DNA from: Blastomussa wellsi | Taxonomy: Eukaryota; Cnidaria; Anthozoa; Scleractinia; Plerogyridae | Direction of reading: 5' to 3' | NCBI GenBank assembly: GCA_947652115.1 | Contig: OX393573.1 | Location: 1,266,138 to 1,330,137, forward strand | DNA: 64,000 nucleotides | Part shown: positions 14,173 to 25,061 of the stretch, in pieces | How positions within the stretch are numbered: position 1 is the stretch's first letter | Layout of the letters: each line of letters starts with the position of its first letter | Program-made: the position numbers and the translations under genes | The notes under the pieces: model-generated | What the model was told of the DNA's origin: nothing | Database searches by the model: none | The model's input: the letters and a program-made list of their open reading frames with translations, nothing else

Positions 14173-14271
14173 GCTGGCGGTTTATTTTGGTAGCGCGCTC
14201 GATCGAAACAAGCAGTGAAACCGCGAAACCGCTTGTTTCGATCGGGCGCGCTACCAAAATAAGTCGCCAGC
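14173..14271. repeat. Fold-back element, unit 1 copy
   Basis: Arms of 41 bp at 14173-14213 and 14231-14271 (for example GGTTTATTTTGGTAGCGC) are nearly perfect inverted repeats around a 17-base loop. Outer sequence with CGTACG and CCCGATAGCC extends the symmetry. It is repeated at about 19873-19981 in unit 2. Confidence 0.85.
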
Positions 14272-15490
14272 TAAGCAGACTAGTGGTCGTACGCGCCCGA
14301 TAGCCATGCCACAAGCTATTATTAAAAACTAGTATATTGCATTTCCTGAGTTCTGATTGGTTTAGAGGCAACGGTATCAGAGCTCATGTACCGTTGACCT
14401 ACTAGACCAATTAGGCGCTACGCGCCTCGCTGGCTATCTGCCATCTCATATCCGATTAACAAGCGCGAGTGGAATAATTGCTGGCGAGCGTTAGCGAGGC
14501 AGCACAATATTCTTCTCGATTGGGCAAAAAATCCAAATTTTTTTCGGATGGAAGACTCGAAGCCTGCGCAGTAGACTATTATCCGGGACAATTGAAACGA
14601 CAATCATGCGCACATCACATGGCTGTCATATCATCCGGGATCCACGCCTGAGATCACTTTGCACGTGAGAATTTTACGCACGCTGTCAGACGCTTTCGAG
14701 ATGCGGTTGACGTTGCCAATTTTTGCCACAAAACAAGTAGATGAACATTTTCTAAATGTCTTCATTTGCTTGTGAATTATTCATCAAGGTCACGAACGGT
14801 TAATGATGAATCTCGAGCAGGAAAAGATATCAATTTGTGTTTGCCTGCTTTCCTGTATGACCAATTTTTGCCAATTAGAAATATGCAATTTATTTGTCGG
14901 CAAAATGATAACGCACACATTAGCAAAATTTTGACCAGTTGTTGACACTCAATACGTTTAGCGGTCGAGAGTTTCGAGTCAATGCAAAAGAACTTTTTCG
15001 AAAATTCTGTCTTGCAAAGGCAGACTATTTTCTGTCCCAAACTTTAGACACGTTATGGAACTTAAGATATCACTTGTTTAAAATCGCGCTGAGATGCTAA
15101 TTAATAATACAAATCGATGCCCGGCCGACGACATGAAAATATGTTCGCACAAAAATAGAAGATAAATACTCAGCACATGGAAATGTTCATTCCATAAATT
15201 ATGTATTTCAGTTACGAAGATACATGTAGCGGGAAAAGCGGCACGAACTCTAAACTGCAGTGTTCTGACAAGCGAGGTGTTTTTTTAAAGTCATTGCGTT
15301 ACGCACTCGTGAAATGATTACATTCGAAATGCGGATCGAAGTGTTCACAGCTAGCCGTTTAAAAATTTCCCTTAGCTGTTCAGCCTTTCTCGTCCAGCTC
15401 TAACGCCAGCACTTACTTTCACATTGAAACCCCTAGTTGTTAAATCTATTTTCTACATAAGTCATATCCATAGGAATAGACCATATTTGC

Positions 15491-15495
15491 GATAG

Positions 15496-15540
<45 letters not shown>

Positions 15541-15640
15541 GTATAACAATATAATTTGGTTTTATCAACTGGGTTGATAATGTCAATTGGCCACCGTAAA
15601 GAGATTCAAGAGCTGACGTTTCGAGCGTTAGCCCTTCGTC
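15491..15640 (+). repeat. Half copy of the 22.5-kb fold-back repeat
   Basis: Starts ATAGAGGGGGTAAGTTTC and runs through GTTGATAATGTCAATTGG to ACGTTTCGAGCGTTAGCC. The same order occurs at 22491-22610, where an inverted second arm follows. The element lies in the 690-bp part of unit 1 that is absent from unit 2. Confidence 0.75.
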
Positions 15641-16278
15641 GGATATTTACGATAGCCGCCATGATGGTTTTCATATTGTAATGCAAATTAGCCACGTAGT
15701 CTGCCAGGGGGCAAACATTGAAATGATGCAGTTTCTCGGAAAATCGGACGGTCTAAATAGTGAAGTACGTATCTGCGCTAAAGCCACATTTGGGAGCCAA
15801 GTTATGGAATAATCATTTCATTATCAGGTTAGTTTGAAATAGTTACTCGATACCTTGACTTGTTAACTACGCAAGCCGTTTTCTTTTTTATAAAAGTGCC
15901 AAAATTGCGTTAAGCTTAGAATATTTAAAGCACAAAACAGAAACCAAAGCATGGCTACGAAAAAAAATCAAACACGACAAGAAACCCGCTGAAATTTATC
16001 GATTTAGGCTTGTTTGCCCCCTACAAATCACGTGACAAATTTGCATTACATTATGAAAACAAACATGGCGGATATCGTGAATAAGGTCTATTAGAGACAA
16101 AGAAAATGGGTTGTAATTCTCAGCGGAAGAGATATAGATAGTGCATAACCATCGTATTAAATCCAATTTTATTATTATCAGTGACACAAATTGAAACATA
16201 AATAAAAAAAAACGTTACAAAGATTTGGGAGAGACCGCGGGAAAGCTCGATTCACCACTATCCGACACCTCTCCTACT

Positions 16279-17539
16279 AGGGCACTTTTTCGTAGACGTT
16301 TAACGGACTGCTTCTTCGTACACCTTTGATGAGCTCGCGATAAAGCACACCCCATTATTTGAGGTCAAGATTTTTAGTCAGCCTTAAACCGTTTAAACTC
16401 TGATTCACTGCGGTAAACGTTAGGCTTGTTTCACAAAGTATGATGCTTTTTCAGAGTCAAGTGGGTTTATATATTCAGATTCAGTAACAAACTAGTTTTG
16501 ACGTCACGATCTCTTGAGGGTTCTTTTATCCTTACAAGGACCTACAAAGTGGTTATTACAACCCCACACATTCATTCACCAAGACAACATCTTAACAACA
16601 CAAACAACATGTTTATCGGCCTTCTTTAATTCATATTCCGCAAGCAACTTCATTTGACGTCATAAAACCACGAAACTCAAAAATTGCGCAAAATTCGTAA
16701 CAACCCACTCAATTTATTCGCCCCCAAACCAACATGTTTTTCGGTCGTTAGGTAACAATCGCACCCAGTTAGTCACCATAAACCAATAAAAACAGCATGT
16801 TTATCGGTCGTCATCCCAACATTAAGCTATCGTCAAGGTAACAAATCGTTTAACCACAACATTCGCACCCAAATCAAATATTTACTTTTTGTTTGTAACA
16901 CGCTCCTTAGCAACGACTCATTTCATTTCAAAGCTACGTTTGTACGTATCTTTTTATAAACATCATATGATGCAATCCAGGTAATTCGTTGCTAAGCAAG
17001 ACCGGAGGCCAAGCGTGCTTTGTGATTTTATTTACTCAAGAGTTCAGACTGGATACGTTTTGGGCGGAGTTCACTTTTATTTTATCCAAGCAATGTTGTT
17101 TGGTCACAGGAATGACGTCGCCATTGGCAAACCGAGCATTCATGGCAAATACTGTAAGCTCTCTACGTCGGGGGTTTTGATATGAGTATTATTGTCATTT
17201 TGTGTTTTATCTTCTTCAGACTTCGGCAAAACTCTGCCGACAGAATGCAAGCTGAATCTTAACGGAGACGATGGTTTCTTGGCAAACTTTCGCTGCGTCA
17301 CTCAAAAGGATTCCGATTTCTATTACCCATTCAAAAACTGGCGCGACTCCGGAAACAGTCCCGTCGTTGCGACGCAATAAAAATACGTCATGTTGACGGC
17401 ACAGTGGATTTTGCGCAAACATCTGACGCATGGAGGCGTAAACCAAAAATGTTTCGCTCGCTCGATTATCCCCTTGTAACGAAACGAAAAACACAAGCAT
17501 TGGCTAATTTTCTTGGGATTTGCTATTGACTCAGAGGCC

Positions 17540-17580
<41 letters not shown>

Positions 17581-20151
17581 GAAAGCATAGAAAGTATAGA
17601 TTTATCTAATAATGAGCTCACATACTCGTCCGAAACTTCAGCAAAACGCAATTCAGCCGCCATTGTTTTGGTTTTCAAAGCCGGCGCTTTTCGCTACTAG
17701 TGGGCTATAACATATAGCCTGGTAGTAGCTCAACCAATCAGAACGCAGCATTGATAATAGACCACTAGTTGGATTTTACTAAAAAGTAATGTATAGATTT
17801 AGCCAAGCCCAAAAGCGGAGCTCAATATGTTTTGCTGTTTCTTAATAATTTGTGAAATTACCTTCATTAAAAGTACTAGCGTGTGCAACTACTCAAGAAA
17901 GACCGCACAGCCGAAATAAATGACAATTTATTATTAGATTGACCATGAAAATTACAAAATCCTGCCAGATGCCAAGAAAACAAAATTTGGACCTGAGCCC
18001 GCGATCAATGGAAAATCAATACCTGATCAGCGGTGAACTTCAAAATGACACGTGACCTCGATGAGCTCTCAATCTGAGCCCGCGATATCTAGCCTAGCTG
18101 GCTAATATCAAAGAAGTCTACCACGCAGAAGTCTGCTGAATAGAACGTCCACTTCGTTCACGGCGACGAACCAATCAGAGGTAGCTTTCCAGTTTTGGGA
18201 AAACTGGTGTTTAAGGTCATTCCCCTGTATTGCATTGCGCATCCTTACTGCGCACGATTTATTGCGTCATCAGCGCGCGCACCTAAAGAAAACTGCGGCG
18301 TTTTATTTGCGGCTTTGCTCGTGAAGGAGATAAATCGTCGTTTTCTCGTAAACGAGTATGGTGACCTATATTTTTTTACCCTTTTTCTGAGACTAGCAGT
18401 CACTTTCTTCCTATAACAGGAATATAAACAAATTCCCATTGCAGAAAAATAAATAATCGACGGAAACGTGAACTTATTGAACAGATATTGTGGTCTCGAG
18501 ATCACTGCATACTAGTAACAAGTTTAATCAAGGTCGACTGGAAATGCGTGCTTTTATAATGAAACATATATTAAATTGTTCCTTGAAGGCGATACAGTAT
18601 ATCTATAGTTTTTCCCTTGTTTTGCTTTCTCCCTATTTTTTTCTTCTCCCATAAGACGTGACATAAGCTAGTAAAATGAAAACATTTCTGAAGCTGATAT
18701 TTTAACGAATTATAGGGTATTTTCAAGGTGCTCCTGCTCCTAAACGAATATGGGGACCCCTCTTTTTAATTACAAAATTTAAATCCCCTTACGATGAACA
18801 ACAAATGGGCAAAGTTTGAACGAAAATCTATTGTCAGTTCTATTTCAGGGGAATGACCTTAATACAAAGTCTTGGTCTTCGGCCATCGTAGCTTGATTAA
18901 AAATATAACACAAACAGCGGTGATAAACATTCTAAGAAAATTCATTTTATGAACTTGACGTTTCGTATGCAAGTCAACATACATTTTCAAAAGTGTAACC
19001 GCTATTTATACTGTAAAAATGGGGGTCTGGAACCTAGACAGAAAATATCTGCAGTAGAAATTTTAAAACGTTTCAAACGGAAACTGACTGTCAAATGACA
19101 CAATAGAAAAGCTATTCTAATAAAGTAAAAGCTTTTCTTCTGCTATTGCTGACCACGTTAAAACAACTGGTCACAACATCAAATGGAACTATTTTGACAT
19201 TTTGGCGTCCGGAAAAACTGACTATCATTGTAAGGTTAAGGAGACCTTGTTTATTCGGGAACTACAGCCAGCATTGAATGTCGATGTCAGTAGTGAAAGT
19301 AGTGACTTTTTTTAGCAGTCACATCCACATGCATAGAAATAATATGAGAACATGTAATGATGAATGGTTAATCCGCGGGCGACGATTTCCGTTCTTTCGC
19401 GGTATGTAATATGATACACTGCGCCAAATGAAAAATATTCGGGAGTATTCCAGCCTCGAATATGTGTGATGCCATAGAATCCTAGAGTATGCTAGAGTAT
19501 TCAAGGCGTACGCTATACGTGAAGTACACCTGGAGTATTCGAGAGTATTCGATTTGAATACGTGAAGTGCCCCTGGTGTATTCACGAGTATTCAATATTG
19601 AATACGTGATGCACACCCGGAGTGATAGCTGTCATACAGTGAGTCAATACTGATTGTTTTCTTTAATTGGATTAAACAGCCTGTGAAAGGAAGTGGACTT
19701 TCGATTCAGCAGACGTCCGTGGGGAAGGAACGCGTGACGAAGCCCAAAGGACGTCTGCGTGGGAGGCTAATATCAAAGATGCAAGTGTATTTTATGGTGC
19801 TCCGTTTTGAACGTCAACCAATGCTGCATCCCAAGCGTTACATTGAGCTACGTCGTACGTCGTCGTATAGCCTGCGTACGAAGCTGGCGGTTTATTTTGG
19901 TAGCGCCCTCGATCGAAACAAGCAGTGAAACTGCGAAACCGCTTGTTTCGATCGGGCGCGTTACCAAAATAAGTCGCCAACTAAGCAGGCTAGTCGTCGT
20001 ACGCGCCCGATAGCCATGCCACAAGCTGTTATTAAAAACTAGTATATTGCATTTCCTGAGTTCTGATTGGTTTAGAGGCAACGGAATCAGAGCTCATGTA
20101 CCGTTGACCTACTAGACCAATTAGGCGCTGCGCGCCTCGCTGGCTATCTGC

Positions 20152-20188
<37 letters not shown>

Positions 20189-21303
20189 GGCGAGCCGTAG
20201 CGAGGCAGCACACTATTCTTCTCGATTGGGCAAAAAATCCAAAATTTTTTCGGATGGAAGACTCGAAGCCTGCGCAGTAGACTATTATCCGGGACAATTA
20301 AAACGACAATCATGCGCACATCACATGGCTGTCATATCATCCGGGATCCACGCCTGAGATCACTTTGCACGTGAGAATTTTACGCACGCTGTCAGACGCT
20401 TTCGAGATGCCGTTGACGTTGCCAATTTTTGCCACAAAACAAGTAGATGAATATTTTCTAAATGTCTTAATTTGCTTGTGAATTATTCATCAAGGTCACG
20501 AACGGTTAATGATGAATCTCGAGCAGGAAAAGATATCAATTTGTGTTTGGCTGCTTTCCTGTATGATCAATTTTTGCCGATTAGAAATATGCAATTTATT
20601 TGTCGGCAAAATGATAACGCACACATTAGCCAAATTTTGACCAGTTGTTGACACTCAATACGTTTAGCGGTTGAGAGTTTCGAGTCAATACAAAAGAACT
20701 TTTTCAAAAATTCTGTCTTGCAAAGGCAGACTATTTTCTGTCCCAAACTTTAGACGCGTTATGGAACTTAAGATATCACTTGTTTAAAATCGCGCTGAGA
20801 TGCTAATTAATAATACAAAGCCAAGTTATGGAATAATCATTTCATTATAAGGTTAGTTTGAAATAGTTACTCGATACCTTGACTTGTTAACTACGCAAGC
20901 CATTTTCTTTTTTATAAAGTGCCAAAATTGCGTTAAGCTTAGAATATTTAAAGCACAAAACAGAAACCAAAGCATGGCTACGAAAAAAAATCAGACACGA
21001 CAAGAAACCCGCTGAAATTTATCGATTTAGGCTTGTTTGCCCCCTACAAATCACGTGACAAATTTGCATTACATTGTGAAAACAAACATGGCGGATATCG
21101 TGAATAAGGTCTATTAGAGACAAAGAAAATGGGTTGCAATTCTCAGCGGAAGAGATATAGATAGTGCATAACCATCGTATTAAATCCAATTTTATTATTC
21201 TCAGTGACACAAATTGAAACATAAATAAAAAAAAACGTTACAAAGATTTGGGAGAGACCGCGGGAAAGCTCGATTCACCACTATCCGACACCTCTCCTAC
21301 TAT
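16279..21303 (+). repeat. Tandem segmental duplication, unit 2
   Basis: Second copy of the unit at 10601-16278, directly abutting it. Unit 1 ends CACCTCTCCTACTA and passes straight into GGGCACTTTTTCG. Unit 2 ends with the same CTCTCCTACTA at about 21303 and then continues into unique sequence. Differences from unit 1 include a 644-bp TTAA-flanked insertion, about 36 bp extra near 17365-17400, an inverted block of about 40 bp near 17520-17560, and loss of about 690 bp at 20818/20819. No gene is supported inside. Confidence 0.9.
18215..18858. mobile_element. Non-autonomous piggyBac-type element
   Basis: A 644-bp insertion flanked by TTAA on both sides (18211-18214 and 18859-18862), with inverted ends GGTCATTCCCCTG and CAGGGGAATGACC. 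Unit 1 preserves the uninterrupted site (GTGTTTAATACAAA, TTAA at 12776-12779). A TTAA duplication is the hallmark of the piggyBac superfamily. The interior has no transposase. The 18195-18416 and 18505-18245 open frames are short and unrecognised. Confidence 0.88.
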
Positions 21304-21462
21304 CGTAATTGAGTTTTGTAACCGCGGAAAAACCTTTCACGTCAGTAACCCATTCATCTCCTGCGTGTCTTTCCGCGGTTACAAAACTTACTTACGGGAG
21401 TGGGAGTGGTGTCGGATAGTGGCGAATAAAGGTTTCCCGCGGTCTCCCCCGGTCTCCCCCAG
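21249..21462. repeat. Large palindrome at the duplication end
   Basis: The left arm (GGGAGAGACCGCGGGAAA ... CCACTATCCGACACC) and right arm (GGTGTCGGATAGTGG ... TTTCCCGCGGTCTCCC) are inverted copies. An inner pair, GTTTTGTAACCGCGGAAA and its inverse, sits between them. Only the left arm is duplicated at 16229-16278, so the tandem-duplication breakpoint falls inside this palindrome. Confidence 0.85.
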
Positions 21463-21489
21463 TTGGTAGGGATTTAGTCCTCGGCCGAG

Positions 21490-21832
21490 ATGTTAACCGT
21501 TAACAAATGTCGCTATTCTGTTCTCACGCATAAATGGCGGCCGACTCGTGGCTGGAGTTGTGAGTTCGAAGGAAGTTGTTGGCTCAAATTCAACCTTTTT
21601 GCTTTTAAATTACACAGAAAGATTGGATATGCATCGCTTTTGGAACTTGAGGAAGAAATATCGAGGTATGTGTGGCTTAAGGCTACTTTAAGCGAGCGTT
21701 CTTGAAGTGGGCTCTGCAGTTTTCAAAATTTGCTTTCCTACCTTGTCTCTCTTTTAGTATGTGAAGAGACTGTTCCCGCGTATGGCTTTCCAAAGCTTTG
21801 GAAAGGTTAAAAATGGACTCCAGCACTCCAGG
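21490..21832 (+). other. Possible 5' exons of an unplaced gene
   Basis: Splice-like signals are spaced as two small exons. A frame from 21490 ends at a donor, ATCGAG|GTATGTG (21666). An acceptor CTCTCTTTTAG follows at about 21756, then a stretch with ATGGACTCCAGCACTCCAG|GTAAGG (donor at 21832). No matching downstream exon was found in the window and the peptide is unrecognised. It could be a 5' UTR or short leader exon, or chance. Confidence 0.2.
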
Positions 21833-22078
21833 TAAGGTTTCAAACTTTATTACAGCTTTTCAAAGGGAATAGGAGATATTTCAGCTAAATTATAAATCCA
21901 CACAAACTCTCATACAAACTAAAGTACGCTTTGGTCACCTGTGCCTTAAATATTCAGGGATTTTCTTGAAAATTTCCAAAATGCTCACATTTTCAGTCGA
22001 CATGCTTCACGATGGCGCCCAGACTCCCTTGAACCGAGCACGCAGTAATAAGAAGTGTAGGCCTGGGACAATAATCAG

Positions 22079-22355
22079 TAGCCCTTTTCGTTTCTCTTAG
22101 CCGGCTGGGCCTTGGCACGAAAAACGAAGGGCTCTGGGAACATAAGATTTAAAAAATGAATTTTTATTGGCTGTTTGAGAACAAAGAAATCTTAAACGGA
22201 AATCAAAATGTTCGCCGGCCGCCATATTGTAGCACACAACATGTAGAAACATCGATACTACATACATGAAGTCCAGATGTCCTAAAAACTCATGTCCCTG
22301 CTCCCTTCGTTTCTCGTACCAAGGCCCCGCCGGCTAAGAGAAACGAAAAGGGCTA
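22079..22355. mobile_element. TIR element, copy 1 of the TAGCCC family
   Basis: Ends are TAGCCCTTTTCGTTTCTC and the inverted GAGAAACGAAAAGGGCTA. The interior contains AAATGTTCGCCGGCCGCCA, shared with the copy at 37720-38015. It is about 277 bp with no coding capacity. The left outer end is eroded, so no target duplication is visible here. Confidence 0.8.
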
Positions 22356-22500
22356 TGTGACGAGAATGTTCCAAGTTATCTTTTGCCTCAGTGTCAAAAC
22401 GAGTCGAAGTGCGAAAGCATCCATTTGAAAATGTGCTTTATCTACATGTTCAATTTTTTATATGCAAAGCAAACTCATTTTAATATGAATAGAGGGGGTG

Positions 22501-22537
<37 letters not shown>

Positions 22538-22546
22538 GTATAACAA

Positions 22547-22705
22547 TATAATTTGGTTTTATCAACTGGGTTGATAATGTCAATTGGCCACCGTAAAGAG
22601 ATTCGATTCGCTCCGACAAAGGGCTAACGCTCGAAACGTCAGCAATTGAATCTCTTTATGGTGGCCAATTGACATTATCAACCCAGTTGATAAAACCAAA
22701 TTATA
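22547..22705. repeat. 58-bp-arm hairpin
   Basis: Arms at about 22547-22604 and 22648-22705 are nearly perfect inverse copies (containing TTGATAATGTCAATTGGCC). The loop holds GGGCTAACGCTCGAAACGTC. The loop motif also occurs inverted at 15615-15635. Confidence 0.9.
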
Positions 22706-22737
22706 TCATTTTAATATGAATGGTTTCGCACTTAGCT

Positions 22738-22844
22738 TAGGCTCGATTACCAGCCGCTGTTCGGGGACCTGAGCCCGCGATCCTCCCCAAACACTCGGGT
22801 AGGAACGAAGACTGGACTCGAGAGAGTGGCGCGAATCGAGCCTA
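22738..22844. mobile_element. 107-bp MITE with 9-bp target duplication
   Basis: The element starts TAGGCTCGATTACCAGCC and ends GAATCGAGCCTA. Direct repeats CACTTAGCT flank it exactly (22729-22737 and 22845-22853). A second member is at 33373-33469. Nine-base duplications fit Mutator-like elements. Confidence 0.85.
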
Positions 22845-22874
22845 CACTTAGCTAGACTCGTTTTGAAACAGAGG

Positions 22875-24554
22875 TTAAAGGAAACGCGGCCTTTTTGCAG
22901 CTCTAAGAGAGGTTGAGTTTATTTCGGGGGAGGAGTGGCTGGGTGTGCAACTGGTAAGGTGAAAGGACAATCGGAGCGCGCAAGAAAATAGCCAATTACC
23001 GCGCAGTAAATTTAGCAAAACAAACTTTATAACAGAACTACAACAACAGCAACAATAATAACAGCAAAAGCAACAAAAAACAATCGCAGACCAAGCGAGA
23101 CTTGCCGCTCAGTTTAATATTGCAAATAACTTTAATTCCTCGGTTGAGATAAAGATGAACATTCAATTTCTCTTTACAATATCAATGCACTATCAAGGAG
23201 AAAGGTGAAGAGAATACAGAAAATCATAAACTGGCGAAAATTATCTTGATATAACACCAAATTCTCAAAAATAACATTAAAATAAATGTATGGAAACGAG
23301 TAAGGAGATTCAACCAGAAAACCTTTCTATTTTTATTTTTAGCCTGTCCGCCAGGACACTTTTTCTTCATTGCAGCACGATATATTTACAAATAAAATAA
23401 ATAATTTTGTCTCTCGAAATTTAGCTATCCACATAAAGTAAGATAATTATCTGTTTTGACTTAATATAATGTATTTTTGTATCTTGGGTTTAATATTTCT
23501 ATGTTTTTGTTTTTAATTTCCTTTTCTGTCACGACAGGCGACATCTGCTACTCCAAGCCGATACTGTATAAATTAGTTCAACACGCCTGTTATTACTCGA
23601 TCATTGACTGTCTTTTTCGCCCTGTAGGAGGAAAAATACAATTAAATCATGCGAGCGCTTTCTTGCTTTAAATGTATTTAACGTCGTACTAAAAATAAAA
23701 ACATTTAAACAGATCCGTCACGCAAATAACGCATCATGAATACATTGAGCTAAAAATCCTTTTGAGATTTCCTGTCGCTTCGATCAGTAATGAATAATTT
23801 TCACAAACCACTGTGATTCCTTTCAATATTAAATTTCCCTCGACTGGGGATTTCTAAAACACAATTCCTTTCTTGAAAGATCCTGTTTTCATTTGCATGG
23901 ATTTAGCGCTTGTCTAATTTTCTATAGTGTGTTTGAAAAGCAGGTGGATTGTCATAATTAGTGGTCTTTTGTCCCCACACGGGCAACAATTTCATTGGTT
24001 GATGCGGGAGCTTTAATATACAACAAAAAAGAAGTTTTCTTCAACACGAACCCAGGTGTTACTCAGCGAATTCGATTCTGGTTTCCTGGCGTTTTGCGAT
24101 CAATAGGTGAAACGCATTAAGAGTACAGATGAGACCTCGGCTCTCTCGCAAAGGTTGATTAAATTATTTTTCGCTCAAGTCATTTTCCCGACGGGAAAGC
24201 GTTAAATACAGATCCATAAGAAATTGAAAAAAAAATTGCCTGATGTAAATTTACTGTGTAAGTTTTAAGTTCAGGAGTATAAACAGTCAATAATTGAGGC
24301 ATACTTTTTGCACGGCGAAGAAAGAAATGGAATTTATACAAAAGAAAATGAGATCAATTTCAGTATATTTTCCGACGCTTTACGACCTATTTATTAAAAA
24401 ATTACGTCTTTTTTTATATTTTTTTGCCAGCGATTTCGTACTTTAATATTCTAGCAGATTTTCAGACGAAGTATGAAAAAAAATGTAAATTATAGCTCTA
24501 AAGCAAAAATATACTGTTATTTTTTTCGAGGCAGGAAAATTGTGTTTTCGATAC
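22875..24554. other. Intergenic, no gene seen
   Basis: AT-rich DNA downstream of the minus-strand ATOH8-like gene. It includes a CAA/GCA-rich stretch at 23040-23090. No exon with splice signals and recognisable product was found. A true 3' exon of the ATOH8-like gene could lie here but was not identified. Confidence 0.4.
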
Positions 24555-25061
24555 TTACTCTTTGCGTCTTGCTCTTCCTTCTGTTTGAAGTGCTTGCGTA
24601 CATTTGTCTACGCACTCAGCAAAATGTTTAAGTGATTTTGTTGATGTATCGTTCTCTGCTAAATGAGACAACGCTGAGATGTAACTCGTTGCCAACCTCA
24701 GAATCGCTAGCTTGGAGAGCTTTTGATCGCTGGAGTAACACGGTACGGCTCTTCTCAAACCTTCGAAAGCCTCGCTCATGATATGAATCCTCGAGCGTTC
24801 GCGGGCGTTCGCGATCAGTCGCCTTGATCTATTCGACTGCCTCCAGGACAATGCCTTCTTGAGTTTTGAGCGGGACTTTTTACAGCTCTGTCCTCTCTTC
24901 CTTTTTCCGTTCGATACGCTGTCTTCATTGTCCTCCTCCAAAGGCACTGCTTCTGTTTCCGCGGTTGCGTCTTTTGTGGGTTCTTGCACGAGACTTGAGT
25001 TGTAGTTTGGTGATCCCATGGGTTGCCCATATACCGATTTTATCACTGTAATATCGCACAT
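24555..25061 (-). CDS. ATOH8/net-like bHLH transcription factor
   Basis: A single open exon of 168 codons. The N-terminus (1-75) is low-complexity, with an acidic stretch EEDNEDS then KRKRGQSCKKSRSK, a likely nuclear localisation signal. The bHLH spans about 78-132: basic NARERSRIH, helix 1 SEAFEGLRRAVPCYS, helix 2 QKLSKLAILRLATSYISAL. PCYSxxQKLSKLAILR with NARER is diagnostic of the ATOH8/net family, which acts in the nucleus as a developmental regulator. The C-terminus FAECV...LQTEGRARRKE also resembles the conserved tail of that family as I recall it. The stop codon lies within a strong donor-like site (AAAGA|GTAAGTATC), so a spliced alternative 3' end is possible. Family assignment is confident; the full gene extent is less so. 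Confidence 0.9.
   Translation of the reverse strand: MCDITVIKSVYGQPMGSPNYNSSLVQEPTKDATAETEAVPLEEDNEDSVSNGKRKRGQSCKKSRSKLKKALSWRQSNRSRRLIANARERSRIHIMSEAFEGLRRAVPCYSSDQKLSKLAILRLATSYISALSHLAENDTSTKSLKHFAECVDKCTQALQTEGRARRKE

Larger units (their letters stand above)
10601..16278 (+). repeat. Tandem segmental duplication, unit 1
   Basis: Direct repeat of the sequence starting at 16279. Anchors (unit 1 / unit 2): GGGCACTTTTTCGTAGACG at 10602/16280; TGACGTCGCCATTGGC at about 11421/17112; TTAATACAAA at 12776/18859; the 14173-14271 hairpin at about 19873-19972; GCCAAGTTATGGAATAATC at about 15797/20819. Compared with unit 2 it has about 265 bp extra at 11585-11850, a 175-bp MITE, a LINE tail, and about 690 bp extra at 15113-15796. 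It lacks the piggyBac-type element. No gene is supported inside. The conserved frame at about 11860-11945 (ANFRCVTQKDSDFYYPF) is part of the repeat. Confidence 0.9.
22386..22874. mobile_element. TIR element hosting nested insertions
   Basis: The left end CCTCAGTGTCAAAACGAGTC... is the inverse of the right end ...GACTCGTTTTGAAACAGAGG, with AGTGCGAAA near both ends. Inside lie a long hairpin (22547-22705) and a 107-bp MITE (22738-22844) that interrupts the right inverted repeat. A related repeat end without that MITE is seen at about 33953-33990 (ATGAATGGTTTCGCACTTAG then ACTCG). Confidence 0.65.

Noticed and set aside
21019..21222. Frame repeated at 15996-16199 with nearly identical product
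   Set aside because: Identity is explained by the tandem duplication; the region is AT-rich and shows no codon constraint or domain.
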